DNA from: Adiantum capillus-veneris
Taxonomy: Eukaryota; Streptophyta; Polypodiopsida; Polypodiales; Pteridaceae
Assembly: GCA_014529385.2 (NCBI GenBank)
Contig: CM043949.1
Location: 112,592,477-112,656,476 of the forward strand
Direction: 5' to 3'
Length of the DNA stretch: 64,000 nt
How positions within the stretch are numbered: position 1 is the first letter of the stretch; the number at the start of each line of letters is the position of its first letter. The translations under genes and the position numbers were made by a program. A model generated the notes under the pieces. That model was given only the letters and a program-made list of their open reading frames with translations, was not told the DNA's origin and made no database searches. Below, one piece after another: positions 53,716-64,000 of this stretch.

Positions 53716-56459
53716 ATGCATCTGTGCTCTAGTCGTGTGCTAAAGACAGAGCAACTAGAGAGAACTTTGACTTACGCGAGTTCTCAATATCCACCTACCT
53801 TAGGTTCCGGGCCCTCGGCGGGGACCCAAGATAGTACAAACCAAGACCCGAACATAGCGGCTAGTGACTCTTCCTCTGACTACGACATCATGGAGGGTTT
53901 CCTAATGCCTAATCTCGATAGCTCAAGCCAAGACATGCATGCCATGGGCCCGCGGTTTGGACTGAGCGTGCTTAGCCGCTTGAAGGAAACCTTTAGTAGA
54001 TCCACTCGCTCTGAACATGGAGCTAATGATGTAAATGAGGGGGGTGGGGAAGTAAATTCTCCATTCATGAACAATGTAGACCCCATTCCCTTAGAGAATG
54101 TGCACGTGAATACTTCATTCACTGCACCTCCTGACTCTTCAGAGCTATTGCCCTGCGAGGTCATATTACCCGATGGTAGAAGCCTTGCCAAAGTGCAAGA
54201 GGTTGAGCGATATATCATTGCGGCTAGGGAAAAGGAATTTGAGAGCTTATGAAAGGTGGAGAAACGAAGAGAGTTAAAAGCGAAAGCCCCTATGTCAATA
54301 TCCTTGCTAAGAGAGCAATCGAGTGCTCCTGACTTAGCAACCGCTAAGGGCCAACCCCTAGAAAGCAACATTGCATCTAGCTCGCCCTAGCACCTCAATC
54401 CTAGATGGAGCGTTCTTAAATAAGAACTGGGAGTACGAACTACAGACGGAAACTCTAACTGACCTATACACGGGTCACACCTATCACGTGGGTTGGTTAG
54501 ATGTCCTACAATCCACAATGGGTGCTACTAGTGTGGAGGATCAACAACAAAGAGTTTGTGAGGTCATCCATAGGGTCATTGAGTTAGAGAGACAGAACAA
54601 GAGTATCAACATGCCTTCAACGGGTCTCATGAGATTCTTGGATACAGGAAAGGCTAAACAACCGACCTTATCACAAATGGAGACTCCTCGGTAAGTCCAA
54701 CGGATCCCCCATATATTGTTTCACCAGGGGTCTCAGTGCAATATGAGCCCACAAGTGAGAGCTTTACCTTTCCAAGTCTAGCTCATCTTTCCTTGATGAC
54801 ACCACGGCTACCATGCCTACCCCAATGATGGGCATGCCAAGAAACACGCCATGGACTTCATTTGTTAGTAAAGCACCTCTACGTGGTAGCTCAATGCCTG
54901 CAACAGTACCTACAAGTGTGTACCAATCGTATACACCCATGGGTCCTCGTACTCATGTAGCCCCTACCCCTCCCATTGTTTCAACTACCTATGCTCCACA
55001 ACCACAACACCCAAGTTCTTATTTCCATGGGACTATATCGGCTAGCATTAGCATGTCACATCCGACGTCTGCTATGCCTAGGGCCACGCATATGAACTTT
55101 GGACCGCCACATGGCACAACACCGTACCCAACGTGGAAACCAAGGGCTTTCTACGCTCCAAGACCAATGCCAATACCTACTCCACATGTAGTCTCTAGAG
55201 CACCTTCACCCACGGTGCCTGCTCACTTAGGTGACTTGGTAACATTTTCTCAAGCTATCCATCAATCTATTGCTGAGAATATGTGTAACACGCCTGATAG
55301 AGAGCCTAGAAGTAAGGTAGTATAAATAGCCAAGCTCACACAAAAATTTAGTGGAGACGGGAATGTGAGAAATCATATCGAAGTGTTTGAACAAATATGC
55401 AATTCTCTAGGAGAACATAATGACCTGCATAAGATTAATGCTTTAAGCCTAACCTTAAGTGGGAAGGCAGGGGATTGGTATAGAACCCTAAGGGTGGAAG
55501 AAAAAACGATTTACCCTACTCTTAGGAGACTGTTCTTGAAAGAATACATACGAGAGGGAGTGCTTTGGGATGTAGCCTCTCAGCTCTAGAAAGCCCAACG
55601 AGAGGAAGGAGAGTTGGTGAGAGACTTTATTAGTCACTTGAAGCATTTGAATTCTTGTTATAATCCAAATGAGCGCTTCAATAATAATTAATTGCTTGAT
55701 AGATTCATTAGGGGATTACAACATGAGGATATCTACAATGGCCTAGTCATTAATGGTATCACCACTTGGGAAGCAGTCACCACCAATGCGATCCAATTGG
55801 AGGATAATTTAATGATTCAAGGAGAAAGAGTGTCTGTTGAGCCTAAATCTATTAGCTCGCAAGCATCAGGGCATCAGCCAATGACCCTAAAGCCTATTGC
55901 TAAGGAGCCAAAGATATCTGAGATGACTTTAGTAGATCTCACCAAGGCTATTCAAGAGAGTCTTAGAGACAATCGTGCTCTACAAAACAATCATATGTAT
56001 CCAAGAAGGGAGCAACAATGGTGCTCAGTATGCTATGGACCGCATAGTACCAGTGAATGCCCTACTTTTAGAGTAAAATTCAATGGAAATTGCAATGCCT
56101 GCGGAAGTTATGGTCATCAAGCTAAGGATTGCATAGTATTTAAGCACACAATGGCCAATAGACCAACCTTAGCATGGACAGACACACCTCGAGTGCCTGC
56201 ATTGATGCCAGCCCTACCTCTTGAACAAACAGCACAACACATGGTCCCTAGGGCCCAAAATGTTGTTCAAACAACACCCTTACCACCTCTAGTGCTAGGA
56301 CCACAACCACCGCATCCGAGAATCACTTTTGTGAATCAAGTGGTTTGTGAGTCATCTATTGCTTTTTTGGAAGGCTGTGAGGAAGATATAGACCCTAACA
56401 TTGCCTATGGGATGGATGTGCTTGAAGAAAGTCCACAATACTACATGGAGGACTATTAG
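53716..56459 (+). pseudogene. gag: Element E Gag, broken
   Basis: Pieces 53716-54252, 54371-54694, 54813-55325, 55365-55589 and 55692-56459 align with D gag. They include MHLCSSRVLK at the start, YELQTETLTDLYTGHTYHV, and the capsid text IEVFEQICNSLGEHND, LTLSGKAGDWYRTLRVEEK and LLDRFIRGLQHED. E keeps a knuckle pair that is broken or missing in D: CSVCYGPHSTSECP and CNACGSYGHQAKDC near 56030-56130. At least four stops or frameshifts interrupt it. Confidence 0.87.
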
Positions 56460-57500
56460 GGACAAGTCAAACCTGTATATCAAGTAGCTGCTCTTGCAGC
56501 AAGAGGCCAAAATATCAATTACATTGCTAAGAGACCACCTCTTCAATGCTATGAGTGTGGAGGTCCACATCGTGTAGCCGAGTGTCCTATTCGGCTACAA
56601 AGGAATGCCACACTAATGCAAACCAATCAAGCGAGCACATCTACAATGCCGATACTCATGTGTAATTGTTGTGGCATAGATCATTTGATTGCCCAATGTC
56701 AAAATAATCCAAATGCACCAAAGAACACGCCATTAAACTTGATTGAGGTTACCGAGGAGCCATCACAAAGTACACATGTGGTACCAATAAACATACTCAC
56801 ACAATCGATGCTCCAAAAACAAAATTATATTCTTGAGGAAAGAGACACGGCATCCATTGCCCAATCTGAGAAAAAGAAGAAAACACGAAGGAAGAGATCG
56901 CTAAAAGCAGCAAAGTCAAACCCTAGTTCAAAGACCAACGTAGGGACTGGTGACGACCCCGTATATATGAACGACGCTGAAGAGGATTCTGATTCAGGTG
57001 AAACCATGGAGACCAAAACGACCACTAAGATAGAAACCAACAAGGAAGACCTTCATGAGCCACAATGGCTAGGATCCAAGAAGAAGATAGGAACTTATCC
57101 AAACCCTACGGAGGAGATTGAGAAAGTCAAGCAATTAAGGAGTTTGGTAGAAGATACCCAAAGGGATCTAGAACCAGCACCTAGGCAAATTCAGATTACA
57201 GACACAGTGTTCCATACGCAACAACAAGCTCACCAAGTCCATAGACCCTTAGACATACCTATTGTCATCCAAGAAGAAAGTGACTTAAAGTCATGGGAAA
57301 GTGGGCGTACTCACTTCTTGATGGAAAGAATGTTTACAAAGGGACTACCTGATCCTATTGAAGAAATGGAGATCCCATCTTCCCCACATCAAGGGACTGA
57401 TGCCCAAAAGGTGCCGTTAAACATTGCCAAATTGATGGATTTCATGTCTTCAGAAGTTGGAACCACCATCATGTCCAAACTAATAAAGACCCTGAGCTAG
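56460..57500 (+). pseudogene. Element E nucleocapsid and linker
   Basis: After a stop at 56457 the frame resumes with CYECGGPHRVAECP (about 56545) and CNCCGIDHLIAQC (56616-56700). A lysine-rich linker and IGTYPNPTEEIEKVKQL follow, as in D. It ends at a stop near 57498. Confidence 0.82.
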
Positions 57501-57562
57501 TCTCAGCTCTTCGAGCCTTCCTCAATGGAGAACTAAAGTTTGGGCTACCACAATTTGCACAG

Positions 57563-58714
57563 ATGGATGGAGCTGGGGAGATTCCAATAGAGGAGGAACA
57601 CTTAGATCCACAACCCAACCTAGATGAGAACCTTGTTATAGAAATACTTGTTAACAAGTTGGGACAATACTTTGAGGGTGATGAATCCAATGCGACCATA
57701 CCAATCATTACTAAGGGATTAACTGTTAAGGGAATCCTTGATGGTGGCACTGAGGTTAGCATTGTGACTAAAAATTTCTGGGAAACTATGGGAAGACCTA
57801 ACCTTGCGACCACAACCATAGTAGTGAAGATGGCCAATGGGTCTATTGTTAAACCTATTGGGATGCTAGAAGATCTCAAGATCAAGGTCTTTGGACATAA
57901 AATAAGAGTTACCTTCATTGTTATGCATTTCTCCAAGCACACTATGGAATCAGAGATGATCTTAGGACGTCCTTTTATGAGGGAAGCAAAAATGGTGCAT
58001 GATTGGTCTAAAAACCATGTCTACTTGCAGTTCCAAGATTCTGTCATTTGAGTGGATCTTGTAACTGGTCGAGCACATCCTCTAGGAAACAGGTTTATAA
58101 TTGACCATAGATCTAACACCACAGTTCACTCGGCCCCATTGCAGTATTGTTACACGTGTAAAGTAGACACTGATGTTGGGGAAGATTCTCCTTATATGGA
58201 TGTACTACCTGGGATGACTGAGTCGAACAATGTGGATTGGGTCCACCTAGCAGCAACCATAGACACTTGGGGAAATAGGGGGACGACCTGGGTAACACCT
58301 AAGAGGGATGAAATGCCCGTACCCTTAAATATGTTACAAGCAATGCATATAGCTTCTGACAAGACTCATCCTAATATAACGAAGAAAAAATACAAGTGGG
58401 TCCCTAAACCTTCTTTATCGACCATAGCTAGTGCTAAAAAACAGAGGCCTTGTAAGAAACGTCTCTCTCGCCCCAAGAAATGTAGTAAAACGTTGCGTTG
58501 GATTCCTAAACGACTATTGGAAGCCCAAGGCTACTATCAAGGAAATGATCAAATCTGGGTGCCAAAACGTAGATTGTGTTCTTACTGTCACCTCACCCAT
58601 GTGAGACCAATCCCGTAGCTCCAAAATGAATCAATGATCGCGGAAAGAAAAAAATCACAGAATGCTATACACCTGCTCCAGAGCTAGTTTGGGTACCGAA
58701 GAAAAAACAATTTG
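57563..58714 (+). pseudogene. Element E protease-like domain and W-[VI]-P-K tail
   Basis: Frame 57563-58051 has ILDGGTEVSIVTKNF and MILGRPFMREAK. The catalytic triplet is D-G-G as in D. After one TGA the frame 58052-58618 continues with YKWVPKPSL, LRWIPKRLL and QIWVPKRRL. ELVWVPKKK follows near 58680. The four W-P-K motifs have the same order as in D. Confidence 0.84.
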
Positions 58715-58850
58715 TTACACCTAGCTCAGGAAGGGGGGAGTCCCATGAAGCTTGCAGCTCCTCATGTAATGCATCCATAAAGGTAAAAGCTTCTCCAAAG
58801 CCTTCACCTACAATAGTGGACCTCCATAAAGCTACAAAGGAATCCACACC

Positions 58851-59094
58851 CCCGGGGGGTTCACCTTACATAGTATGTTACCTATCATGTGAGTTCAACC
58901 AAAGGGTATTTAAATCCCTTAAAACTTACAGAAATATATTACATAAGGATATGTTTTTTACAAATCTCAAAGAAATTTATAGAATTTAAAAGAAAAGGGT
59001 TCATTATATTTCCTAGAAAATTCACAGAATAAGGATTTTAGAAAAAGAGCCTGAACGCACGTGATATGGTTTTAAATATAGTGAACCCCCCGGG
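58851..59094. mobile_element. MITE 2 in element E tail
   Basis: This 244-bp insert has perfect terminal inverted repeats CCCGGGGGGTTCAC. Target duplication TCCACACC (8 bp, up to 10 because of a C run) lies at 58843-58850 and 59095-59102. The uninterrupted sequence is visible in element D. CATGTG at 58886-58891 and CACGTG at 59058-59063 lie about 31-35 bp from the ends. GAACGCACGTGATAT is shared with MITE 1 (in reverse). Confidence 0.85.
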
Positions 59095-59290
59095 TCCACA
59101 CCCCCTAGTGTTCAAGAATCACCTAATGAACCACTTCAAGTTCGATCCTGGGAGAGTAGCTTACCATTCTTGCAACTTGATGAGGCACCTAAGATAATAG
59201 AAAACTACTGGCAAAAATCCTCACCTATTACCAACTGGAACAATTGGTTTCAAATGGTGACGAGCACATTTCAAATGGTATGATCTACCC

Positions 59291-59304
59291 AAGGAAGGGG
59301 GGAG
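59291..59304 (+). other. Element E internal polypurine tract
   Basis: AAGGAAGGGGGGAG is followed by TGTTTGCTGAC, identical to element D at 37299-37312. Confidence 0.65.
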
Positions 59305-59352
59305 TGTTTGCTGACATCGATCATTCACTTGCTTCCCTCTCAAGCTTCCTCC

Positions 59353-59555
59353 CCCGGAGCGGTAACTTTTTAGAATGTGTATGCTATCACGTGAGTTAAC
59401 CAGAGAGGATTATTAAAAGATCAAAATGTATACATACAGAGGGGGGTGGGGGTTTTTTAAATAGGCACGTAGTGTAAATATAGTCTGTATATTGAGGTAT
59501 TATTAATAACCTCTTGAACACACGTGATATAGGAAGCTTTTGATAAGTGACCGCC
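59353..59555. mobile_element. MITE 3 in element E
   Basis: This copy, about 200 bp, is related to MITE 1 in opposite orientation (TTATCAAAAG, CACGTG and GGAGAGGATTATTAAAA text shared). The left inverted repeat is CCCGGAGCGGTAACTT. The right one ends at GTGACCGCC and lacks the last few bases. About 45 bp of element sequence present in D are missing at this junction. CACGTG boxes lie at 59388-59393 and 59521-59526. Confidence 0.8.
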
Positions 59556-61080
59556 TTATACTCACAAAAAACAAAAATAATAAAGAGCAAGATCAATTAG
59601 CAAATGAGTATGCACAATAAAAGTCAAAACATTGACCAGACCTACACATTCACATTCGGTACACTAAAAAAGAGACCTATGTCATTAAACACCTTTGATT
59701 CTCATCACTCAAGTGATGGAGGTAGGTAGGATTAGTACGATAGGAGTGTTTCTATTTTAGAGTTTAGTAATTAGCAAAGTTATTTCTTCCCACGGATGTG
59801 CCTCCTAGAGGTATCTTTGTGTTTCATAGTGTGTACAGGAACGTGTTGCTGTGGTTAGGATTTGGACCTTCATGGAATCTTTATCTCAACTCACTCTTCA
59901 AATCAAGTGCAATTATCAACACAAACAGGTGTTTCTTGTCCATTAACATTGCCCCTTATCTTTTTGCATCCATGTTTGTCTGCTTTAATTGTGATTGGTA
60001 GCATAATATTCAGTGCATTTGCTTAGTATCAAACATTAAATTCAATGTAATTTTTTGTCATAATCACTTGTCTGGGTTTAAAAATCAAGCAGTCTGACTA
60101 AGCTAGTTTGACCAAGTTAGGTGTTAGAGATCTTCTCTTAATACCATGGGGAATGCCTTCCTAATAATCAGTGGTTACTTAGGTTCTTAATCCGATTTAG
60201 GCAGCATTGTGTGAAATGTTCTAGGGCTTTCTAGTGGGCTTAGTCCCTATTGATCTTTAGCTTAAGTATTATAAAGGGAGTTTACTAGTGTGATGAGCCT
60301 GGGGAGTGTAACAATGTTATATGACCCCCCAAAGTTACAAAATTAAAATGCTAAAAACGAAAAAAACAAAAGAAAAAAAATCAAAGTGCCACAATGTAAA
60401 ATCTTAAGCTGGAAGAGAAATCTCAGCTTGATTAGGTACTTCACTCACATGTATTGCCTATGGTACTAGAGCTAGAGTTTCCCAGTGTGGGCGCTTTTCC
60501 TTGAAAAGCAAAAAACCCAAGGCATACAAAATAAGCATACACATCAAAATTGAATCAATGTGAAAAGACTTTGGGGGGTCAAAGAAAAGGAAATAAGTCA
60601 GGCGATGATTTCATGAGCACTTTCTTTTATCGTATCTTAACTACAAGGTCTTCTAGGTATAGCCTCTAGTCAGCAGCCCTCGGACATGAAATACTTGGCT
60701 CTCACGATTAAACAACTTAATTGACCAGAGAAAATTGAGAAGCTTGCCCATGGTATTAATAGTCGATCTTTAGTGCCTTTCGAACGTTAAATTAGCGACC
60801 CAAGACTTGTTTAATTTTTTACCTTTACAATTGTTTATGCGTTTGATTATATTGCAATTTAATGTTTATTGCTGACAAATGGTTTAAAATTTTGTTACCA
60901 ATCAATTTGTCTGCCTGAAACTGCATATGCATTTTAATTGTATATGAGAATGCAATTACTATGCCAATGTTGTTTGATTTTGCAGTGACTGAAGAAAGCT
61001 AAGGACATTCATCTCAAATGCTCTTCCACCTCAACGAACGAGCTTCAACTCAATAGCTTCCGAGGATAGAATCTACATCA
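59556..61080 (+). other. Element E conserved 3' non-coding block
   Basis: No gene. It aligns with element D 35721-37140. The hairpin GCTTTTC-CTT-GAAAAGC lies at 60493-60509. A possible donor (CTAGAG|GTATC, 59813) and acceptor (TTTTGCAG, 60985) sit at the same places as in D. Confidence 0.6.
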
Positions 61081-61090
61081 AGAAGGGAAG
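61081..61090 (+). other. Element E 3' polypurine tract
   Basis: AAGAAGGGAA lies just before the 3' LTR start TGTTAACCC, the decayed equivalent of the D tract. Confidence 0.65.
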
Positions 61091-61093
61091 CAT

Positions 61094-61654
61094 GTTAACC
61101 CTCACGCACATTCCTATCACCTACGACGGATGCTGTATTATTTATTTGATAGAGTCAGGTACCGGGTTTTTCGGTCCAATAGGAAAAGGGTAAGAGTGAT
61201 CGCCGATGAGAGGCGCACTCTAATTGGAACATTCAAGGGATTAGTTGGCTAAGCATGGGCACCCAAGTGTGAATCGGGCGAGCTCATATAAAAGTCAACT
61301 AAACCTAAAATTCACTCATTCTCTCATTTGTGCAATTGAAGAGTGCTCTTGCTCCATCTCCATATTCTTCTTCTTCATCTCCTTGTGTGTGTGTGTGTAT
61401 GCATGTGAGAGAGAGAGAGAGAGTGCGATTGAGCATTGCGACTACTGCACGGCGACGGTGAAGCGGTTGAGCGCGATGTAGCGGCGGCTCCTTCTTCACG
61501 GTGGCGGCGACAGCAAGCGTAGAGCGGTGAGTGACACACCATCGCCATCTTTGAGCTTACTAGTTTAGGCTAGTTGCGTGCTTGGAGCCATTTGTGGCTG
61601 GCACACAGTGAATCGGCAAGTTCCTTGCATTGACACGTGCGACAGACGTGCACA
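61094..61654 (+). repeat. Element E 3' LTR
   Basis: TGTTAACCCT to GTGCACA, 561 bp. TATAAAAG lies at 61287-61294. It is shorter than the 5' LTR mainly because of a shorter (GA)n run and a small deletion. Confidence 0.92.
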
Positions 61655-62001
61655 CAGTTCTTTTGCACTTATTGATGCACTATGTACATGGGATCAAGAA
61701 GAATCATTTGTCTGTATTTGCACTTGCTAGACTTGGTCTTGTAGTCAAATTTGTGGATGACAGATGTACAGTACTTGATCTTAGTTTTGGTGATGAGATT
61801 GTTGCATCTGGCATTTTATGTCGTGGGCTGTATAAGCTCACTTTGTATGGCAAGTGTGGGTATAATTTTGCAAATGCAATTGTGAATTCAAAGGCTATTT
61901 CAGATGCAAAATTTTGGCATGCACGTTTTGGTCATCTAAATTTTGCCAGTTTGTTGCATTTGCAAGAATTTGATGAGTGTGTTCTTTTTTTAAGCTTTTG
62001 A
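61655..62001 (+). pseudogene. Ty1/copia remnant F, GAG-pre-integrase part
   Basis: The frame continues from 52368: HGIKKNHLSVFALARLGLVV, then AKFWHARFGHLNFASLLHL, the W-H-x-R-x-G-H motif of the Ty1/copia pre-integrase domain. It ends in a stop soon after. No integrase core or RT is seen further right, so F is truncated. Confidence 0.88.
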
Positions 62002-62625
62002 TTTAGAGCTTTTCCAAGAAATTTAGATCTTTTCTAGTTTTGGGCTTTACATGTAGATGATTTAAACATTATCTTTTCTAACAAAATTAGATCAAATAAA
62101 TTTTCCATCTTATAACAAGAGGTTGCTCTCCTTCTTTGTATTATGCGAATGTTCATTTTTTGTGTAGGGATTGATAATCAACAAATCCCCTTGGAAGTCT
62201 TTTACACCCTTTTCACCACCTATCATTGAAAATCCCATCATGTATGTGTCCACATGATATAAAAGCTTGCTTTGCACTTACTATCTTACACAAGACTACA
62301 ATCACAATAGGTTGTATTATTCAGTCATGGCCAATCCTACAACATTTAAGTGTTTGTTTGGGGGGGGGGGGGGGGGGGGTGTTTTAGACATGCCCTAGAG
62401 GAGAACAGAGAAAGATGTGTAAAGTTATTTGTGGTTAAGGAATGGGTTCCATCCTTAAGTGGTAACATTGACTTCCGTACATTTTTTTTTAAAAGGCCTA
62501 CGTGATGCTTCACCTTGTTTCACACAAATAAAAGTAATGTCTTGTCTCTCTATGGACATGACCTCACTATCTCTTCCTTCCAAGATACCACACATAACAA
62601 GCACTTGGCTACACAAAAAAGTTTA

Positions 62626-62665
<40 letters not shown>

Positions 62666-63500
62666 CAATCTTATGTACATTATGTTACATCTGTAGGAAA
62701 CTCATACAGAGAGTCTACTGAATATCCTAATAGCTTGAGTGCGAAGCCCTTGGTCCTTTAAGAACATACTGTTCTCTAACATCTGATCTCTCATCAGAGT
62801 GAATGGTTTCAAACAAGATATGGTTTCTCATAGACTAGATAAACCATAAAAACTATGCTTTGAAGGAGTGCAAACAAAAGAGCATTGCATCATCATGTAC
62901 CTTAAAAGTAGCAAATGTCAAATTGTACTTGGTGGATCTTTACACCCCGAGGATTGTACCACTAACATACTGCCATTTCCACCATTTTGTAATAAGTATA
63001 CACTACCAAAGAACATGTCTATACAATCTGCAACCTAGTACATAGGAAACATTTTCCACTACATAAGCTTTTTTTACAAGATTCATAACATTAAGGTTAG
63101 CACCTACCCAAAAACTTTCCAAATAACTAGTATGAACTTAAATTAATTTGGGAATCTACCATACATTTGCTAGAATCTAAGTCCACTAGTGTTCAACACG
63201 AGTGAGAGACCGTTGTTTGTTACATGTGACATTCATTAAAAATGGCATTTATTATATGCAAAACTTGGAACTACTTGACAATTGTGGATGAAGGCACCTA
63301 GTCGGCCTTAAATCTATCTTCCTCAGTGGAGGTGATAAGATACGTAGAGCATACAAATTTTCTCCCATGGAAATTGAAGTCAAAACTTAATTTGAGTTGC
63401 CTCCTAACTGCAAAAGAAGGTTTCAATAAGATGTTAGAGTTGAAAATCTAGTTAATATGAGCAAAGAATTTTCAATGCATAGATAATTTGTTGTTACAAA
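62002..63500. other. Unassigned A/T-rich sequence
   Basis: I see no gene or element here. Low-complexity landmarks are a run of 21 G at 62359-62379 and (TC)17 at 62629-62662. The few short open frames look like chance. Confidence 0.5.
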
Positions 63501-63559
63501 GAAACCGTGCAGTGGAAGTTAAAATACAAAACTCAAAAATAGATTCATGAGTCTACGGA

Positions 63560-64000
63560 GTCCCTAGTGTATCTAGCTCTACCTTGTCATACCAAAGAGG
63601 AGGACACATGTTTTTGAGTTTTAAGAAGCATATTTGATACATCAGAACAAGTTTTGATAGGAGTAACAATGAAAAATTTATCCCAAGTAGAGAACAACCA
63701 AGTACCATGAGAGTAAACAATTAAAGCATCCACCACTTTCCAAAAAAAAAAAACCAATTAGTATCAATATGCAAAACATGTTTGATGAGAGTAGCCCTTC
63801 TTGCCATTGCATGTGCTTTTAGATTCAAAATATTCAATCCTCCGAGAGCATAAGGTTGTGTCAATTTATCCCATGCAACCAATTCTTATGCATCCCTTGT
63901 AGTATTCCAGAGAACTTTCGACATAAGAAAAATACATTTTTGAAGCATTCTAGCAGACTAGTCTACCAATAGGAGAAAGTATAGATAGTAGGGAATAATA
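63560..64000 (-). pseudogene. LINE (non-LTR retrotransposon) C-terminal fragment
   Basis: The minus strand reads KVLWNTTRDA, stop, ELVAWDKLTQPYALGGLNIL and NLKAHAMARRATLIKHVL. The W-D-K-L-x-x-P-x-x-x-G-G-L-N pattern is typical of the region downstream of the RT in plant LINEs. One stop and a frameshift near 63750 mark decay. The fragment runs off the window's right edge. Confidence 0.7.

Larger units (their letters stand above)
52369..61654 (+). mobile_element. Element E: older relative of element D (gag-only)
   Basis: LTRs at 52369-52971 and 61094-61654 flank the interior, with a perfect target duplication CAGTT (52364-52368 and 61655-61659) in copia remnant F. The interior follows element D in order and text: gag, knuckles, D-G-G protease-like domain, W-V-P-K tail, internal polypurine tract and conserved 3' block. 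No pol domain is present. Many stops and two MITE insertions (58851 and 59353) show greater age than D. Confidence 0.92.

Noticed and set aside
62459-62761. Possible copia C-terminal fragment (KGLRDASPCFTQ)
   Set aside because: Too short and vague; no neighbouring RT or RNase H motif supports it.

Overview
The window is nuclear DNA of a land plant with a large, repeat-rich genome. It consists almost entirely of transposable elements nested inside one another. I recognise no host gene, tRNA, rRNA or CRISPR array. The plant assignment rests on the element types: Ty3/gypsy elements of the Athila/Tat kind with a tRNA-Asp-type primer site, a chromodomain-bearing Ty3/gypsy element with an initiator-tRNA-Met primer site, Ty1/copia remnants, a plant-type LINE tail and short inverted-repeat DNA transposons. 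The species cannot be told from the sequence.

Layout. Element A (+, 1-18885) is a very large Ty3/gypsy element whose 5' LTR is cut by the window edge. In order it has a leader, gag, protease, a long pol frame, a non-coding spacer, an extra coiled-coil ORF (ORF3) and a 3' LTR. Element B (-, 18886-52109) is a diverged relative of A with the same unusual architecture. It is split by A (which sits in B's 3' LTR), a MITE (24732-24949), chromovirus C (-, 24965-33841) and the gag-only element D (-, 35132-43847, perfect 5-bp target duplication, near-identical LTRs). B itself lies in a Ty1/copia remnant F. F also carries element E (+, 52369-61654, perfect target duplication), an older relative of D that contains two more MITEs. 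From 61655 come the rest of F, about 1.5 kb of unrecognised A/T-rich DNA, and a LINE 3'-end fragment on the minus strand (to 64000).

How the parts relate. A and B look like formerly autonomous elements. D and E carry gag and a protease-like domain but no reverse transcriptase, RNase H or integrase. They share the primer-site type and a repeated W-[VI]-P-K tail motif with A and B, so mobilisation of D/E-like elements by A/B-like relatives is a reasonable inference.

The most notable structure is a set of dispersed perfect palindromes with a CGCG centre. A uses one 24-bp sequence and B a different 22-bp sequence. In both elements they lie in the leader and in the spacer upstream of ORF3, about 285 bp apart within diverged tandem repeats. 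A and B also share an integrase zinc-binding module that appears to be duplicated, a second retropepsin-like domain downstream of integrase, and an internal polypurine tract resembling the 3' one. The MITEs carry a CACGTG (or CATGTG) box about 35 bp from each end.
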